DNA of 64,000 nt. It comes from Zhongshania aquatica (GTDB lineage Bacteria; Pseudomonadota; Gammaproteobacteria; Pseudomonadales; Spongiibacteraceae). The stretch spans positions 124,001 through 188,000 of the forward strand of contig NZ_JANZNQ010000001.1 in assembly GCF_027257955.1 (NCBI RefSeq), in the 5' to 3' direction. The notes under the pieces were generated by a model, which saw nothing but the letters and a program-made list of their open reading frames with translations, did not search any database and was not told the origin of the DNA. The position numbers and the translations under genes are program-made. Below, piece by piece: positions 40,376 through 49,126 of the stretch. Each line of letters starts with the position of its first letter. The stretch's first letter is position 1.

Positions 40376-42219
40376 TTAAGCTGTCCACTGTATGCGGAAA
40401 ATTCCAATCTAAATACCGTTCCACCGTGAATATTATTTTTCGCGTAAATTTTACCTTTAAATAACTCCACAATTCTTTTTGAAAGTGAAAGACCCACACC
40501 TAAGCCCTGAGGTTTAGTAGTGAAAAATGGAGTGAAAATATTTTCCTTGTTTTGGCTGTCAATACCGGGACCATTATCTGCCACCTCCAGTACAACTAAA
40601 TCAGCATGGATAAAAATAGAAATATCTATTTTTGGATGTGGCGTTTTATCCAACGCCTGAGCTGCGTTAGCTATTAAATTTACAACTACCTGCTGCATCT
40701 GAGTTGAATTGCAATAAAAAATGGCATCTATATTATCTTCCCAGTGTTTGTTCAAGACCACTTTTTGAAATGATAGACGCGGCTGCATGATAACTAACGA
40801 GCCTTCAACGATGTCTGCCATATTCACCAAACTCAATGTATTCTCTTTTCGAGAAAATACTTTAAATTGAGCAATTATCTCGCCCATTGTGTCTGAAATT
40901 TTGCTGATTTCAGAAAGATTTCTCTCGGCGGAGTCAATCTGATGTCGCTGTAAAAATCGAATGCCATTTTCAGAATAGGCCTTAATTGCCAAGATAGGTT
41001 GATTAAGCTCATGATTTAAACCAACAGATAACTCGCCAAGCAATGCAAGCTTTTCTGCTTGAATAAGCTCGTCTTGAGTGTGTTCTAACTCCAATTTTGC
41101 ACTTCGATAATGGTCAACGTTGGCCTGTAACTCATTATTAGTTTTTCGCAAATCAGCCGTCAAAATTCCTACAGTGTTTAACAGTCGACTTTTTTCATCG
41201 GCTAAGTACCGCTCATGTGACTTGTAATTTCTATAGAAAAGAACGCTCAACGCTATCAGCCAAAATAGTGAACTCGACAACACTAAGCTATAAAACAAAT
41301 CAGTAAGCAATAAGCGCTGCGGACTTAGAGTATATACATCCCACTTACTTTCCTGAATATACTCCTCTGCATGGAGATATTTATTGCAATATTTCCCACT
41401 TCCAATACAAAAAAACTCATCTGAATCGACGGACTTAATGTCTTTCAAAATTACGCCTGGATTGAGCTTTCCGTATTGCCTGCTTTTGTTTATTTTTAAT
41501 ACCTTTTCTTCCGACAAACTACTTATCGCCTGATACATCCAATCCCTTTTAGTTGAAAAAAAGATAATTCCGTTTTCATCTACAATCATATAGTCAAGAT
41601 CTGGATAGCTAGTTAAGCGGTCTATAAATTTTAAATTAATCTTTATAACAATTACGCCAATAATCCGATCACTGCTATATATGGGCGCAGAATAGTAATA
41701 GCCCAACTTACGTGACGCCGTACCAAGTGCATGGTAGCGCCCCTCATTACCGAGTAATGCGGATTTATAGTAGGGGCGAAAATCATAGTTTTTGCCAATA
41801 AAACTTTCGGGGTTGTCATAATTACTTGAGGCAACCGTTGTTCCGTCTGTTTGTAAGATATAGATGACATCAGTACTAAGCTGCTCATTAAGTTGTTTAA
41901 GCAGCCGATTTGTTCTTTCGGTGACGACTTCATTCGGTAAATACAAAACACGTTTAATGTCGGGGGTTTTCGCAAGGATTTTTGGCAATGATTGAAACCT
42001 TGCCAGATGTGCCTCAAGACTCGACGCAACTTGGGATGCCTCTAAGCCCAGCGCAATCAGACTACTATTCTTATCTGACTTAAATTTATAGCTTCCCCAT
42101 ATAAATGAGAGAACAATCCATAGGAGTAACATCCAAATATTATTGAAGCTAAAAAGCGGCCATCTCTTCGAACTGGCCATCTGCTGATCGTTTTGGGTGG
42201 CGATAGTCATTTTTTCCAT
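40372..42219 (-). CDS. dctB: Sensor histidine kinase (DctB)
   Basis: The 615-residue inner-membrane sensor has two membrane helices (about 25-45 and 310-332) flanking a periplasmic tandem PDC/Cache domain (NYDNPESFIGKNYDFRPYY, then GYYYSAPIYSSDRIIGVIVIKINL). A cytoplasmic coiled coil (LRKTNNELQANVDHYRSAKLELEHTQDELIQ) leads to the DHp H-box LLGELSVGLNHELNQPI and ATPase boxes NLIANAAQAL, DNGPGI and GLGVGLSLSKRI. These are all intact. It likely binds a dicarboxylate or related acid and phosphorylates DctD. Confidence 0.95.
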   Translation of the reverse strand: MEKMTIATQNDQQMASSKRWPLFSFNNIWMLLLWIVLSFIWGSYKFKSDKNSSLIALGLEASQVASSLEAHLARFQSLPKILAKTPDIKRVLYLPNEVVTERTNRLLKQLNEQLSTDVIYILQTDGTTVASSNYDNPESFIGKNYDFRPYYKSALLGNEGRYHALGTASRKLGYYYSAPIYSSDRIIGVIVIKINLKFIDRLTSYPDLDYMIVDENGIIFFSTKRDWMYQAISSLSEEKVLKINKSRQYGKLNPGVILKDIKSVDSDEFFCIGSGKYCNKYLHAEEYIQESKWDVYTLSPQRLLLTDLFYSLVLSSSLFWLIALSVLFYRNYKSHERYLADEKSRLLNTVGILTADLRKTNNELQANVDHYRSAKLELEHTQDELIQAEKLALLGELSVGLNHELNQPILAIKAYSENGIRFLQRHQIDSAERNLSEISKISDTMGEIIAQFKVFSRKENTLSLVNMADIVEGSLVIMQPRLSFQKVVLNKHWEDNIDAIFYCNSTQMQQVVVNLIANAAQALDKTPHPKIDISIFIHADLVVLEVADNGPGIDSQNKENIFTPFFTTKPQGLGVGLSLSKRIVELFKGKIYAKNNIHGGTVFRLEFSAYSGQLK

Positions 42220-42318
42220 GACAAATGTTTCAGAACTGACCCATTTTATAATTCTCTATTTGTAACGCGGGATTCGTAATACCAGCAATGACGGGCGATG
42301 GCTTGAGTATAGCGCAGA

Positions 42319-42336
42319 TTGGCATACTTAGTGCAA
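42319..42336 (+). promoter_or_regulatory. Sigma-54 promoter upstream of dctP
   Basis: TTGGCATACTTAGTGCAA has GG at 42321-42322 and GC at 42333-42334 with exactly 10 bases between, matching the -24/-12 rule. The predicted start is near 42346 and the ATG at 42436 has AGGAGAT upstream. Divergent dctBD starts 100 bases to the left. With the promoter of dctQM this means DctD would control both halves of the transporter. Confidence 0.78.
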
Positions 42337-42435
42337 ATTCCAATTCGCTGATAATAAATTCGCTGAACCTTTATCAGCTTTTTCTAAATAAATGTTGATC
42401 CATTTTTAAATAATCAATAATTCAGGAGATCGAAC

Positions 42436-43416
42436 ATGAAGATTAAAACACTTCTTGCAGCTGTATTGCTGGCAGCCCCCATTCTAAGTTGGTCCGCACC
42501 CATTACGATAAAGTTCTCTCATGTCGTCGCCGAAAATACGCCAAAAGGTCAAATGGCCCTGAAATTCAAGGAGCTTGTAGAAGAGCGCCTTCCAGGGCAA
42601 GTACATGTAGACGTATATCCAAATGCGCAATTATTTGGCGACGATACCGTTTTACAAGCCATGATTCTTGGTGATGTGCAAATGGCCGCACCCTCACTCT
42701 CTAAGTTGCAAAAGTATACCGATAAACTGCAGATATTTGATTTACCGTTTTTGTTTAAAGATCTAGCTGCAGCAGAACGTTTTCAAAAAAGTGATGTAGG
42801 CCAGAAATTGCTAATGTCTATGCGCAACAAAGGGCTCATTGGACTTGGTTATCTTCACAATGGAATGAAGCAGCTCACTGCAAATGACCCCGTTATCATT
42901 CCGTCCGACGCCAAAGGTAAAAAGTTTCGCATTATGACGTCTGACGTGTTGCAGGCTCAGTTTGAGGCCGTCAACGCCATGCCCTTGAAAAAACCATTTG
43001 CTGAGGTTTTTACTTTGCTACAAACAAAGGCCATCGACGGACAGGAAAATACCTGGTCGAACATTTACTCTAAAAAGTTCTATGAAGTTCAGCCGTATAT
43101 TACTGAAACCAATCATGGCTTATTAGATTACCTCGTAGTTACCTCCGTTGAATTTTGGCTTGAAATCCCGGAAGAAAATCGTGGCGTAATCAAAAAATCA
43201 TTAGATGAAGCCATAGAATACGGCAACGAAAAAGCGCTGGCTTTTGATTTACGGGACAGAAAACTAATTGCTGATTCCGGAGTTTCGACGATATATACGC
43301 TTACAGACTCTCAGAGAGAAGAGTGGGTTAACGCGATGAGGCCTGTCTGGAATAAGTTTAGCAACAAAATTGGCTCTGATCTCATTAATGCTGCAGTTCA
43401 ATCAAACGAAGAATGA
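42436..43416 (+). CDS. dctP: TRAP transporter periplasmic binding protein (DctP)
   Basis: The 326-residue protein has a Sec signal peptide (MKIKTLLAAVLLAAPILSWSA) and begins the mature chain ITIKFSHVVAENTPKG. The DctP ligand-binding region is evident: KKFRIMTSDVLQAQFEAVNAMPLKKPFAEVFTLLQTKAIDGQENTWSNIYSKKFYEVQPY, where the Arg in FRIM forms the carboxylate clamp of the family. It captures organic acids for DctQM. Its separation from dctQM by dctBD, in opposite orientation, is unusual for TRAP loci. Confidence 0.95.
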   Translation: MKIKTLLAAVLLAAPILSWSAPITIKFSHVVAENTPKGQMALKFKELVEERLPGQVHVDVYPNAQLFGDDTVLQAMILGDVQMAAPSLSKLQKYTDKLQIFDLPFLFKDLAAAERFQKSDVGQKLLMSMRNKGLIGLGYLHNGMKQLTANDPVIIPSDAKGKKFRIMTSDVLQAQFEAVNAMPLKKPFAEVFTLLQTKAIDGQENTWSNIYSKKFYEVQPYITETNHGLLDYLVVTSVEFWLEIPEENRGVIKKSLDEAIEYGNEKALAFDLRDRKLIADSGVSTIYTLTDSQREEWVNAMRPVWNKFSNKIGSDLINAAVQSNEE

Positions 43417-43439
43417 TTTAAAAAAATAAGGTGATAATA

Positions 43440-44477
43440 ATGAAAACAGTACTTTCTAAATCAGCCCTAGTTGTAAGTATTCTGGCAGCAGCCGGTCAAG
43501 CCTTTGCCCAAAGTGAACCAGATTTGGACTTATATGCCTCCTTTCGTATTGGTATTGATAGTGTGGATGCTGGCACCAGCGACGATGGCGCAAACGGACG
43601 AGATTACCTGAGTAGAATTGGCGTGAAAGGCAGTATGGACCTGGGAGACGGATTAACTGGCCTTGCGCAACTTGAGTATGGTTTACGCTCTGATAACTTG
43701 GTGGATGTTGAACAAAATGAAGGGCCTACCATGCGCTTAATGATGGTTGGTCTAAAAGGCGACTGGGGTACCGTGTACTACGGATCTCAAACATTGGTGT
43801 GGCATAAGTTCGTTCGCGGCTCCTATTTTTCCGACGGCTATGATTCTGTCCGCCAAGGCACCATCCGTGATGATGACTTGCTACAATATTACTATCAGGC
43901 TGGCGACTTCACGTTGGGCCTCGGGGTTCAAATGGAGGGGCAAGACGGTGATTCATTCGATCAATTTCAAATTGGTGGTGAATACAAAGCCGGCCCAGTT
44001 ACACTGCAAGCAGCCTATCTAAAAGATAATCGTGGTGACAATACCGGCGGACTACTGGGTTTAAGGGCGTGGTGGAAAGTCACTGATAGTTTTACCTTGT
44101 CGGCGTATTCACATAGAGCAGATGAAGATTTTGACCTGTATGGCACTAGTACTGGAAATGTTCGCCTACGTGAAGCGGAAATTGAAGGTAATAAAAATGG
44201 TATAAACTCATGCATAACGGAGGAAAGCAGCAGCAACGGAATTTATGGGCAATATGTTTTCGGAAAAAATAAGATCCATGCTAGATATGCTATAGATACA
44301 TGTGATATTTCTGGCGATGTTGACTCTGTCAAATTGGAATATGTCAGAAGCTTAGGGAAAAATTATTCAGTATGGCTTTCTTATGAAGATCTAAAAAATG
44401 ATATTGGTCGAAAACCCACCACTAGCTCAGGCGACGATATGTCTGAGTTACAACTGGGTGTTCGCGCAGATTTTTAA
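43440..44477 (+). CDS. Gram-negative general porin
   Basis: The ATG at 43440 follows AAGGTGATAATA, giving 345 residues with a signal peptide ending AGQAFA. The mature part is an antiparallel beta-barrel: LYASFRIGIDSV, SRIGVKGSMDLGDGLTGLAQLEYGLRSD, MVGLKGDWGTVYYGSQTLVWHKF and a terminal strand LQLGVRADF with C-terminal Phe, the outer-membrane insertion signal. Loop 3 would include the acidic YDSVRQGTIRDDD stretch. It is 23 bases downstream of dctP and probably cotranscribed, delivering the substrate across the outer membrane. Confidence 0.92.
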   Translation: MKTVLSKSALVVSILAAAGQAFAQSEPDLDLYASFRIGIDSVDAGTSDDGANGRDYLSRIGVKGSMDLGDGLTGLAQLEYGLRSDNLVDVEQNEGPTMRLMMVGLKGDWGTVYYGSQTLVWHKFVRGSYFSDGYDSVRQGTIRDDDLLQYYYQAGDFTLGLGVQMEGQDGDSFDQFQIGGEYKAGPVTLQAAYLKDNRGDNTGGLLGLRAWWKVTDSFTLSAYSHRADEDFDLYGTSTGNVRLREAEIEGNKNGINSCITEESSSNGIYGQYVFGKNKIHARYAIDTCDISGDVDSVKLEYVRSLGKNYSVWLSYEDLKNDIGRKPTTSSGDDMSELQLGVRADF

Positions 44478-44498
44478 ATTGTAGTTAATCCTCACAAA

Positions 44499-44527
44499 AG
44501 CTGATCTTATCTAAGATAAGATCAGCT
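44499..44527. terminator. Perfect 13-bp hairpin terminator
   Basis: AGCTGATCTTATC and GATAAGATCAGCT form a perfect 13-bp stem with a 3-base loop, 21 bases after the porin stop and 104 bases beyond the opposing peptidase stop. On the minus strand it is followed by TTTGTG. It probably ends both transcripts. Confidence 0.7.
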
Positions 44528-44630
44528 GAGATCACTGACGGTTAAATTCAGCACCAATCATATATCACTTTAAACATGATCCTCAGCACCTGAGCATCCA
44601 TCGTTTTAACTACAAGCGCCTGACTTAGCT

Positions 44631-45698
44631 TCAGCCTACCGCCAGATCATCCACTATATGATGAATGAGCCTTAACTTTTCTTTAACCGTGTCAGAAATT
44701 ACGAACGGATAGCTATCAGGCATACCCATGCTTCTGCTTAAACCGTTTAACACAAACGTGAGCGAATACCACATTTCAAATAATTTATCGAAGTCCTGAC
44801 GATGACGCATACTCGCTTTAAGGTGTCGATGCCGACCTTTTGTAGAGGGTGACTTCATACTCAAATCATAAGACGCTGCGGTATCTAAGGTATCAAGCAT
44901 GTGCAGATAATGTGCCCATGACTCTGCCCAATCTTCCCAGGGATGCATCGTGGCATACGCGCTAATATATGAGTTAGTCCAATTTGCTGGCGCACCATCA
45001 GCGTAATGCTTGGCGATAGCATCTTGATAGCTTACCCGCTCATCACCAAACACGTCGCGCGCCTTGGGCAACCATTTTTCCGAAGGTAAAACAAGCAGCT
45101 CCCAATAGTAATGCCCGCACTCATGACGCAAATGTCCTAAAATCGTTCGGTAAGCTTCACCCAACTTCTCTCGCGTATTTTCTCGAAAAGTAGCATTAGC
45201 CTCAGCCATATTTAAAGTAATGACGCCCGACGCATGCCCCGTAAAAACGGGTTTGTCTTCAGTAGATTCTTCAAATCTAAACGCCAACCCGAGCTCGGGG
45301 TTTTCAACTCTAGACTGAACGGGCAACCCCAAACCAATCAAGGTATACAACAAACGTCTTTTTGCTGCCTCTACTTTTACCCATTGAGTTCGACGTGTTT
45401 CATCCTGCATAGGAGGCAATATTTCAGTTAACCGACAAGAAACGCAGAACTCATGAGATTCCGTTGTAGGAATCAGCCAATTACAAGCGTTATATTTTAT
45501 CGAATTTGTACATAAACGGTATTGAGAACCTTTTGGGTCACTGACGTCAATGTAGGTATCGGGGGAATCCTTTGTGGGCTTAAGGGTGAGAATATCTCCC
45601 TCTTCAATTGAGAAACCCAATAAATAGCCACAGCGAATGCAATGATTATTTTCAAAAAAAAGGAGTTGCGCGCAATGATCACACTTGAAGGTCTGCAT
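44631..45698 (-). CDS. Putative zinc-binding metallopeptidase with zinc-ribbon
   Basis: The 355-residue protein begins with a zinc ribbon using two CxxC pairs, Cys6/Cys9 and Cys20/Cys23, in KCDHCAQLLFFENNHCIRCG. It continues with the family motif ITLNMAEANATFRENTREKLGEAYRTILGHLRHECGHYYWE, in which HECGH is the HExxH zinc site, and WEDWAESWAHYLHMLDTLDTA, supplying a further ligand. This matches the Peptidase_Mx plus zinc-ribbon family of unknown physiological role. A second Cys pair appears at YNACNWL and FCVSC. Confidence 0.88.
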   Translation of the reverse strand: MQTFKCDHCAQLLFFENNHCIRCGYLLGFSIEEGDILTLKPTKDSPDTYIDVSDPKGSQYRLCTNSIKYNACNWLIPTTESHEFCVSCRLTEILPPMQDETRRTQWVKVEAAKRRLLYTLIGLGLPVQSRVENPELGLAFRFEESTEDKPVFTGHASGVITLNMAEANATFRENTREKLGEAYRTILGHLRHECGHYYWELLVLPSEKWLPKARDVFGDERVSYQDAIAKHYADGAPANWTNSYISAYATMHPWEDWAESWAHYLHMLDTLDTAASYDLSMKSPSTKGRHRHLKASMRHRQDFDKLFEMWYSLTFVLNGLSRSMGMPDSYPFVISDTVKEKLRLIHHIVDDLAVG

Positions 45699-45893
45699 AC
45701 TGATTACTCAAATAGTTGTAGTTAGTAATTCCGGCTTCGCTATGCAACATCTTCTGTGCCATATGCGTTCTGGTATTTGGCCTAACTGCCGCCTGATATC
45801 ATCAAGCGGACGATCAGTATCAATTACATGTTCGTGAGAGAACAGCTCTGACAAACAAGGCCTGCCACTTGAACACAGGCCTCGAATCACGCT

Positions 45894-47165
45894 TTAAGCT
45901 TTATCCAGAGCCTGCGATACATCAGCGATAATATCGTCGATATGCTCAATACCCACCGAAATACGCACTAGGTCGGCGCTCACACCAGCTTTCTTAAGCT
46001 CTTCTTCATTCAACTGACGGTGTGTAGTAGAAGCAGGATGACATGCCAGAGATTTGGCATCGCCAATATTGACCAAGCGCAAAATCATATCGAGCGAATC
46101 AATAAACTTGGCGCAGGCATCAACACCCCCGGTGATACCAAAGCTCAAAATACCGGAGGCTTTGCCCTTGGTAATTTTTTGGCAGCTTGCATAATACGGA
46201 CTATTAGGTAAGGCAGCGTAGTTTACCCACTCTACTTTCGGGTGTTGCTGTAAATACTCGGCAAGGCGTTGAGCGTTTTCACAATGACGATCCATGCGCA
46301 AACCTAACGTCTCTAAGCCTTGTAAAATTTGAAACGAATTCATCGGAGAAATAGCAGAGCCAGTGTTACGCAATGGCACCACTCGGCAACGGCCAATATA
46401 GGCGGCAGCACCTAAGGCTTCGGTGTATACCACCCCGTGGTATGAAGGGTCTGGCTCATTAAGAATCGGAAAACGTTTTTTATTGGCAACCCAATCAAAC
46501 TTGCCAGAATCGACAATAATACCGCCAATCGATGTCCCGTGGCCGCCAATATATTTAGTCAGTGAATGCACCACAATATCGGCACCAAGCTCAAACGGCC
46601 GACACAAATAAGGCGTGGCCACCGTGTTATCTACAATTAAAGGCACACCTTGTTTGTGCGCAATCTCAGCCAAACGCACAATATCTACAATATTACCGGC
46701 TGGGTTACCAATAGATTCGCAAAATATCGCCTTGGTATTTTCGTCAATCGCGTTTTCAAAACCCGCAAAATCATCATGCGACACCATACGCACGTCCACA
46801 CCTTGACGCGGCAGCGAGTGCGCAAACAGATTATACGTACCCCCATACAACTGGCTAGTACTGACAATATTGTCTCCCACCTGGGTAATACACTGAATCG
46901 CATAGGTAATTGCGGCCATACCAGATGCCACCGCCAGCGCCGCAATACCGCCTTCCATCGCAGCCACACGCTTTTCTAACACATCGGTGGTTGGGTTCAT
47001 AATGCGGGTATAGATATTGCCCGGCACAGCTAAATTAAACAGATCTGCACCATGCTGAGTATCATCGAAGGTATACGACGTGGTTTGGTAAATAGGTACA
47101 GCTGCAGCTTTGGTGGTCGCTTCGGACTCATAGCCTTCGTGTAGCGCAATAGATTCGAGTTTCAT
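45894..47165 (-). CDS. metY: O-acetylhomoserine (thiol)-lyase, MetY/CysD type
   Basis: This PLP enzyme makes homocysteine from O-acetylhomoserine and sulfide. The 423-residue protein contains the PLP lysine in VVHSLTKYIGGHGTSIGG, IFCESIGNPAGNIVDI with cofactor-contacting residues, LIVDNTVATPYLCRP and the C-terminal substrate-binding ACHPASTTHRQLNEEE. The full-length LVRISVGIEHIDDIIADV ending is intact. MetZ is excluded by the length and by the MetY-type SIGGIIVDSGKFDW insert. Confidence 0.95.
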   Translation of the reverse strand: MKLESIALHEGYESEATTKAAAVPIYQTTSYTFDDTQHGADLFNLAVPGNIYTRIMNPTTDVLEKRVAAMEGGIAALAVASGMAAITYAIQCITQVGDNIVSTSQLYGGTYNLFAHSLPRQGVDVRMVSHDDFAGFENAIDENTKAIFCESIGNPAGNIVDIVRLAEIAHKQGVPLIVDNTVATPYLCRPFELGADIVVHSLTKYIGGHGTSIGGIIVDSGKFDWVANKKRFPILNEPDPSYHGVVYTEALGAAAYIGRCRVVPLRNTGSAISPMNSFQILQGLETLGLRMDRHCENAQRLAEYLQQHPKVEWVNYAALPNSPYYASCQKITKGKASGILSFGITGGVDACAKFIDSLDMILRLVNIGDAKSLACHPASTTHRQLNEEELKKAGVSADLVRISVGIEHIDDIIADVSQALDKA

Positions 47166-47616
47166 AATATGTCTCGTTTAGATTTATGGTGGTTATATTA
47201 CTAAATAACAGCCTTCTAGTTGGCTTGCGTAACTAAAGTATTAGTCAACAGGATGCATTGTAAACGTATAACAACAATCATAAAAACGTTAAACCAAAGA
47301 TAACCAGATATGCGCCTTTACACACCACGAACATCAATGTCATCAACGTCTTTCGCTACAGTGGGTAATTCTCTTTTTTCAAACCGAACGTTCTGTGACG
47401 CCTCAGTTCCTTTTCATTAAAGCTGGCGGCAACTAACTAAGATCCAGTTGTGTCGCGCTTTTTCACAATACTCGTCGAAGCCGGCAAACCCACCTGTATT
47501 ATCAAAGAGGAGCACGAAGGTATTCTCTCCCAGTGAATATCTCCATGTCGGAATACGTTATTTTCTCAATATCGATAATTAGGCCATCTCGGCCAAACCC
47601 CTATAATAGGATCGTG
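47166..47616. other. Gap with a degenerate coding fragment
   Basis: Most of this stretch shows no gene. On the minus strand a frame ending in TAA at 47417-47419 reads protein-like for about 45 codons (GENTFVLLFDNTGG, FDEYCEKARHNWILVSCRQL) but is cut off by a stop just upstream near 47555 and has no good start. Its location beyond the attC-like site of the marC gene makes it a possible decayed cassette. The right part of the metY leader shows no SAM-riboswitch pattern that I can see. Confidence 0.45.
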
Positions 47617-47676
47617 TTATCGCGTCCAGTGGAGGCCGTTTTTGGGCCGGAACGATTTTTGATAGCCTTGTTAGCT
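47617..47676 (-). repeat. attC-like site at the 3' end of marC
   Basis: Read on the minus strand, the marC stop codon TAA lies inside GCTAACA, the position and sequence expected of the R'' core of an integron attC. It is followed by AAGGCTATCAAAAATCGTTCC, then a GGCC-CAAAAAC-GGCC hairpin and CCACTGGACG, the pattern common in chromosomal-integron cassettes. The matching right half (L'-R', ending GTTRRRY) is not recognisable, so the site looks decayed or truncated near 47610. Confidence 0.5.
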
Positions 47677-48288
47677 CAATGTATTGAAAAGAGCAGTTAC
47701 CCCAACGATGAACATTTGCATGCCGATAACAGCAAGAATTAACCCCATCAATCGAGTGACTATACTAAGACCACTTTTACCAATAACTGACAAAATATTT
47801 GAACTAAAAATAAAGCAAATAAAAGTTATAAGGCATAAAACTGCAAAAACGGATACGGTAGTTAGTATTCCCATCATCCCACCGGATGCAGAGTAATTCA
47901 TTGCCGTTGCAATGGTGCCAGGGCCTGCAAGAAGGGGAACGGCTAAAGGTGATACTGCTAAATCAGATTCATCGTCACTCTCAGCAGAATGCAGCTTGGA
48001 GCCATGCCCATTTAGCATGTGATACCCCACAATAAATACTAAAATACCGCCAGTTATCCTTAATGCATCAATGGTGATGCCAAATAAGTGAAAAATAGCT
48101 TTTCCGAGAAACGAAAAAGATACAATTACAATAAACGTAATAAAAAGTGCCTTAGCCGCAATTTTTTTCTGTTCTGCTTTGCTTTTTTCACCGACCAAAC
48201 CAGCGAACGCAGCTGTATTAGCAATAGGGTTCATAATTGCAAAAAATCCCATAAAAACTGTAATCAGTTGCGTATACAAATCACTCAT
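47671..48288 (-). CDS. MarC-family integral membrane protein
   Basis: The 205-residue protein has six membrane helices and the MarC signature: VFMGFFAIMNPIANTAAFAGL at the start, GKAIFHLFGITIDALRITGGILVFIVGYHML, AVPLLAGPGTIATAMNYSA and RLMGLILAVIGMQMFIVG at the end. Members are annotated as antibiotic-resistance or stress transporters without a proven substrate. The gene is more A/T-rich than neighbours. Its stop lies in an attC-like core and its start 25 bases inside a GTTAGCG junction, so it may be an integron cassette. Confidence 0.88.
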   Translation of the reverse strand: MSDLYTQLITVFMGFFAIMNPIANTAAFAGLVGEKSKAEQKKIAAKALFITFIVIVSFSFLGKAIFHLFGITIDALRITGGILVFIVGYHMLNGHGSKLHSAESDDESDLAVSPLAVPLLAGPGTIATAMNYSASGGMMGILTTVSVFAVLCLITFICFIFSSNILSVIGKSGLSIVTRLMGLILAVIGMQMFIVGVTALFNTLS

Positions 48289-48304
48289 ATTCTTACTGTA
48301 CCTA

Positions 48305-48385
48305 TTGTTGCGCTAACGCTCGCATTTGGGGCGCCGAAGCGACAGCGGAGGCGAGAGTTCCCCCCATAAAGTGGAGGCCATTCGT
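48305..48385 (-). repeat. attC-like site between nucleotidyltransferase and marC
   Basis: On the minus strand this region reads GGCCTCCACTTTATGGGG, then a CTCGCC...GCGAG inverted segment with CGCTGTCGCTTCGGCG, and ends GCGAGCGTTAGCG. GGCCTCCACT is shared with the site after marC. The GTTAGCG at 48311-48317 is a plausible cassette junction, 23 bases before the marC start. The left core (R'') is unclear, so this is a tentative attC. Confidence 0.45.
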
Positions 48386-48409
48386 TTTCAATATTATGCA
48401 GCCGTTCTT

Positions 48410-48880
48410 TCATATTGATTCGGTGATTTGACTGACATCTTCTAGATCAACCTGCCGCGCTAATTTACGCTTATAGGAAATTAATTCGGCTTTCTCCATT
48501 ACTCTAAGCAGCCGGCCATACAGCGAGAGTTTTTTGTACCTTTCAAAATCCAGCTGTTTTTGATGCCATGTTCCTGAGATGGCATCGAATATTCTACATT
48601 CCTTGTCGCTACCTATTTCCACCTTTTGCCCCTCGTATTCGAACTGCACATAAGTGAGGTCCCATTTCTCACCAACATGATGGGCTGGGCCAAATGTAAT
48701 GTAATCCGCACCCATTGACGAAACCTGTGAGATGTAGGAATCGGGGATATAAAGATCAATATCAGCTAACTTCCTTTTAGAACCGTATGCTTGTGCCGCA
48801 AGCCCACCACATACTAGATATGGGATTTCATATAGATCAAGATAATCAATTATCCAATCTAGCGCAGGAATTCTTTCCAT
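48410..48880 (-). CDS. Minimal nucleotidyltransferase-like protein
   Basis: The 156-residue protein has the Pol-beta NTase signature CGGLAAQAYGSKRKLADIDLYIP, in which GG and DxD form the nucleotide and metal site, and a third acidic position in the VEIGSDKECRIF strand. The C-terminal half is helical (FERYKKLSLYGRLLRVMEKAELISYKRKLARQVDLEDV). Similar proteins are found among gene cassettes and as antitoxins or drug-modifying enzymes; the target is unknown. A GAGAG lies before the ATG, and GTTATAC (48902-48908, minus) about 22 bases upstream could be its cassette boundary. Confidence 0.75.
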   Translation of the reverse strand: MERIPALDWIIDYLDLYEIPYLVCGGLAAQAYGSKRKLADIDLYIPDSYISQVSSMGADYITFGPAHHVGEKWDLTYVQFEYEGQKVEIGSDKECRIFDAISGTWHQKQLDFERYKKLSLYGRLLRVMEKAELISYKRKLARQVDLEDVSQITESI

Positions 48881-49096
48881 CAGACTCTCAGCGTGGATTT
48901 CGTATAACAGCTAAATAGACTTCGATACGACGTGATTAAACACGTCACGTACGTATATCCCCAATTAAGATATGCGACATCATATCCTTTATCCCTTTGT
49001 TTATAATCATCTTTCCCTGACTCCTTACACCTTAGTCTTCGACAAACGCCTCAAATTGACCGACCTCCATTGCACTCCTCATTCACTTGAATAGTG

Positions 49097-49111
49097 CTGT
49101 ATAAAAAACAG
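49097..49111 (+). promoter_or_regulatory. LexA-box-like palindrome upstream of the integrase remnant
   Basis: CTGT-ATAAAAA-ACAG flanked by TG and TAC resembles the gammaproteobacterial SOS box (CTGT-N8-ACAG) but with a 7-base spacer. Integron integrases are commonly LexA-controlled, and this element sits about 30 bases before the intI remnant. The remaining intergenic bases 48881-49096 show no other clear element. Confidence 0.5.
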
Positions 49112-49126
49112 TACAAGAAGCGTACT

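Noticed and set aside
45708-45890. 60-codon frame between the zinc peptidase and metY
   Set aside because: It starts MIRGLCSSGRPCLSELF and holds HVIDTDRPLDDIRRQL, which looks like a kinase-type C-terminus, but lacks a ribosome-binding site and a complete domain; possibly a relic, too weak to call.
47166-47330. SAM riboswitch or MetJ box upstream of metY
   Set aside because: I saw neither the conserved SAM-I core nor AGACGTCT-type tandem boxes.
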